NCBI GenBank assembly: GCA_004794785.1
Contig: SJOL01008440.1
Location: forward strand, 59,028-123,027
Source of the DNA: Opisthorchis felineus
Taxonomy: Eukaryota > Platyhelminthes > Trematoda > Opisthorchiida > Opisthorchiidae
Direction of reading: 5' to 3'
Length of the DNA stretch: 64,000 nucleotides
Each line of letters begins with the position of its first letter. Position 1 is the stretch's first letter. Positions 61,225 through 64,000 of this stretch are shown here, in pieces. The notes beneath the pieces are model-generated. The model ran no database searches. It saw only the letters and a list, made by a program, of their open reading frames with translations, and was not told where the DNA came from. The translations under genes were made by a program, and so were the position numbers.

Positions 61225-64000
61225 CGGGTATCAATACGATCTGGGCTATCAATGTTCTCTTCAACTGCAGACAGGAAGCAGCTCTTGATTTGGTGAGAAC
61301 TAGCAACGGTTGTTTTTGCTTGCTAAATATCCCTCCTCCATGTGTTTGTGACAGCGGTGGAGGGCAATAACTACTTTCCTACCCAGATTTATACATGAAG
61401 CTCTTGATGAGTAGTTGCCAGTTCATACTTCCACAGGCGCAGAAGGCATCTCAGGCAAGCAAGGAAACTCATTTCTTCTGTACAGTGGTAATACCCGTTA
61501 AACGTTGATGAATACGATCTACCTCTGAGGGCTTTTCTTCCATTGTCTGAAAGGAATTAGCTTCGCTGCTGATTCTAGATTACATAAGATGTGATTCAAC
61601 TAGAAAGGTATTGGACCTGTATTAATATGAACCTGCAGCTCTTCCACATATTCTCGAAATTCGGAATTGTTGCACTCTGCCTCGACTTCCAACGCATGGA
61701 GTGGGCTATTGAAGGCAAATAGCGCATTCACACATCTGACGTGTTTTCCAAATGAATTTTACTTCAGTTCAGCTCGCACAAGGTATTATCTGACAGCGAC
61801 AATGTTGGCCATGTTTGTCGTGTAAATTTGCGAACAGTGGAGCAGCCGTTATCGTAAATGATTGCTGGAAACAAATAGGGGATTAAACATTTCGACAAAA
61901 CGAGGTAGCGCATCACAATTCGCACCTCCCATTCATGTCACGGATATTTGCTTACAAATGGAAACGAAGCATCTTCAACCCAAATGTCGTGGCATGTGAA
62001 CCGAGCTGAGTAGACCTATCAGTGAGAGCCCACCTGGTGGAAGGCAACACTGGGGTGGACCCAAATTTCTATATCTTCAATTTACCAAACTTTGTCGATT
62101 TTACGTCAGTCCTTTTCTCTGAAAATTGTGTTCCGTTTCAGATGCTGTCAAGCTGCTGACCAGCCTTCCTTGTTCAAGCAATCTTGACTTCACATAATGG
62201 CCCGCAGTTTGCGAGTTCGAATCGCCCAGGAGATTCTTGAGAGGCAAAATGCTGATGGTCCTTGGTAGGAATGAAACAGCTGTGTACTGCTTCTTGGCTA
62301 TTTGAATTAGACAGAGTTTACGTATAGGACGAAAGCTTTGTTAAAAAAGCCACGTCTCCCCAAACAAAAACAAAACTTGCTTAGCTCCAGGCCAGCTTGT
62401 AATGCCAAGGCAACTGGACATAGGGATGCTCGAGAGCGCACTAACATGTTAAACATTCGCGAGGCTAATAGACTCATGTGATTTTTTTCTTATAACGGTG
62501 AGATCTTATGGTATCTGTTCCTTGTTTTCCTATTGGGAATAAGATGAATGGTCACAAAGATGGGATGTTTCAACTTCCATGTGAGGGTGTTCTTAAGTGC
62601 ACTTGCGAAAAGCATACCGTACACACTTCGAGAGAGTGCTTAGTCTTGTTTGTACGCACATTTAAGGATAGAATAGCGTAGAGAACGAACCGAAACTAAA
62701 TATAGCTCCCAACGGAAATGGACCTTATTCCTGATTGATCCAAACTAAGGTGTCTTTTGGCACACGGTTCTGTAGGACCAGCATCTAAATGTTCGTCGAC
62801 AAAAGCTTCGTTATCTGTTTCATTGTCACCTTGGTAATTTGTTACTATAATCTACTGTGTTAAATCTCTTTGAATAGACGAGTCATGTTAGATTTTTTTG
62901 GCTTAAAATGCAAACTTGTTACTACCTTTAATTCACTCACAAAAGCTTTCGGCGAAAAAGTCAGGTTTGATGTTGCAGAGGATTCGGTTGTACAACGATA
63001 GAAAATTAATGCAGGCGTCACTTGACTGGAAGCTCACTACCAAAATGATTGCGTTTAGTTTTTGTGAGCTTTCGACTGACTCAAAGATTTTTTTCGGTCT
63101 TTTCCTGATCCTGACGATAAGATGTCACACAATGTGTCTTCGTACATTCGTCGTGTAATCAGCACCTGGCACTTCTCTATTTATCCAACAAAAGATTTTG
63201 ACGAAAGCCTCAGTCAGGGTGTCGAACGATGGAATGCACATTGCCGTGTGCTTTTTTCAGCAATCAGTTTTCATTTAGCCCTCTCGCTCTGTACTTCCTT
63301 TCCCCGGTCAAACCCTTCACTTGTGTGAGCCTGCTGTTTACTGCGTCTACCGCGTAGACTCGGTATGCATTTGAACCACTCATGAACATTTTAACCCTTC
63401 ACATGTCGAACCAATTTGGTCGACCATCTTTTACGCGCGCTTTTTGACCGTTTGCGTTACCGCGCGTTGTGTGCGTGTCGCTAATTAAGATCGAGTTACC
63501 GTCTTCTCCGGGCTTTCTTTGGACTTGCACTACTTCGTACAACAACTAAGACGGAAACCCCCATAATTTGAGGCTTGTACGCCACTTTACTACGTATATT
63601 ATACATGTAGAACCGCACTTTATTGAAAAATCTTAAGAATCCACGATTCCTGGCTTGTGATTTTGCGCGTCACTCAGTCGGGCTTTCCCAAATACGTCAA
63701 AGTATTCTACAGTACCCAAATTGGACCTTTTCCTCTTGGACCCTGGGAAGATTATCTTTAATGCAGATGTATAATCTTAGAAAACCCGATCACCTCTTGG
63801 AGAAGTTTTTGAGTTTAATTCGATCAACGGAACGTCGAATAGGAGTACAACAGCTTTAAGTTTGACCATTGAGTCCTTGAACATTGATTATCAGACGCAT
63901 GTAGAAACCTTGTATTCAACGGACCAGCTGCCTCTGATGAGACCAGCCGTACCGTTTTGAGAGTTCCTTCGTCGCTGGCCTCATCTGTGAGACATTACGC

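Larger units (their letters stand above)
56413..64000. other. Region upstream of exon A
   Basis: It should contain the N-terminal exon(s) and promoter of the transporter gene, unless they lie beyond the window. Only the candidate exon at 59455-59744 is proposed. Other content: the ten-C run, the TA hairpin, the LINE reverse transcriptase scrap and repeat copies 3 and 4. From 61225 to 64000 I see nothing that I can assign. Confidence 0.6.

Noticed and set aside
62195..62235. GTTCGAATC motif resembling a tRNA B-box
   Set aside because: The flanking bases do not form a proper five-base T-stem, and no A-box, anticodon arm or acceptor stem can be built around it.

Overview
The window looks like a piece of flatworm nuclear genome (Platyhelminthes; trematode or diphyllobothriidean cestode, which I cannot separate from sequence alone). 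The pointers are very low coding density, introns of 3 to 13 kb with ordinary GT-AG borders, short exons, and decayed copies of LTR (Ty3/gypsy), non-LTR (endonuclease plus reverse transcriptase) and Penelope-like retroelements, with microsatellites between them. There is no bacterial-style gene packing, operon, CRISPR array or rRNA, and I saw no tRNA gene.

The backbone of the window is one gene on the minus strand: a homologue of the SLC4A11 membrane transporter (bicarbonate/borate transporter superfamily). I found six exons by reading the minus strand and matching splice sites and phases: 56412-56019, 42547-42463, 39530-39407, 28316-28107, 22913-22791 and 13075-12962. At every junction where both neighbours are known, the codon phase matches. 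Together they encode most of the cytoplasmic N-terminal domain, the first membrane helix and the helix with the G-Q-P-L motif. The exon between 28107 and 22913 is uncertain (two candidates are listed). The remaining transmembrane exons were not found and probably lie before position 1 or are too diverged for me to see. A further possible upstream exon lies at 59744-59455.

Nearly everything else is intron of this gene. In the 13.5-kb intron between the first two exons, on the opposite strand, sits an exon of a ZNF593/Bud20-like zinc-finger protein (49231-49366). It touches the broken end of a Ty3/gypsy pol fragment (47890-49215, minus). Other introns hold a LINE relic (33950-36310, plus), LINE scraps at 45297-45560 (minus) and 60075-60170 (plus), a Penelope-like GIY-YIG tail (18520-18060, minus), a dispersed 120-bp repeat (26976-27100, 40087-40206, 60803-60868, 61141-61224) and an LTR-like repeat pair (4185-4540, 47455-47690).

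Simple repeats and structures: an AGTTC pentamer array (872-980), ATC triplets (7851-7872), a 150-bp inverted repeat (7923-8072 with 8305-8451), TTAA/AATT tetramers (35307-35334), a TA array inside a 9-bp stem (59886-59953) and an AT-rich stretch (51636-51706). No complete, intact gene is contained in the window.
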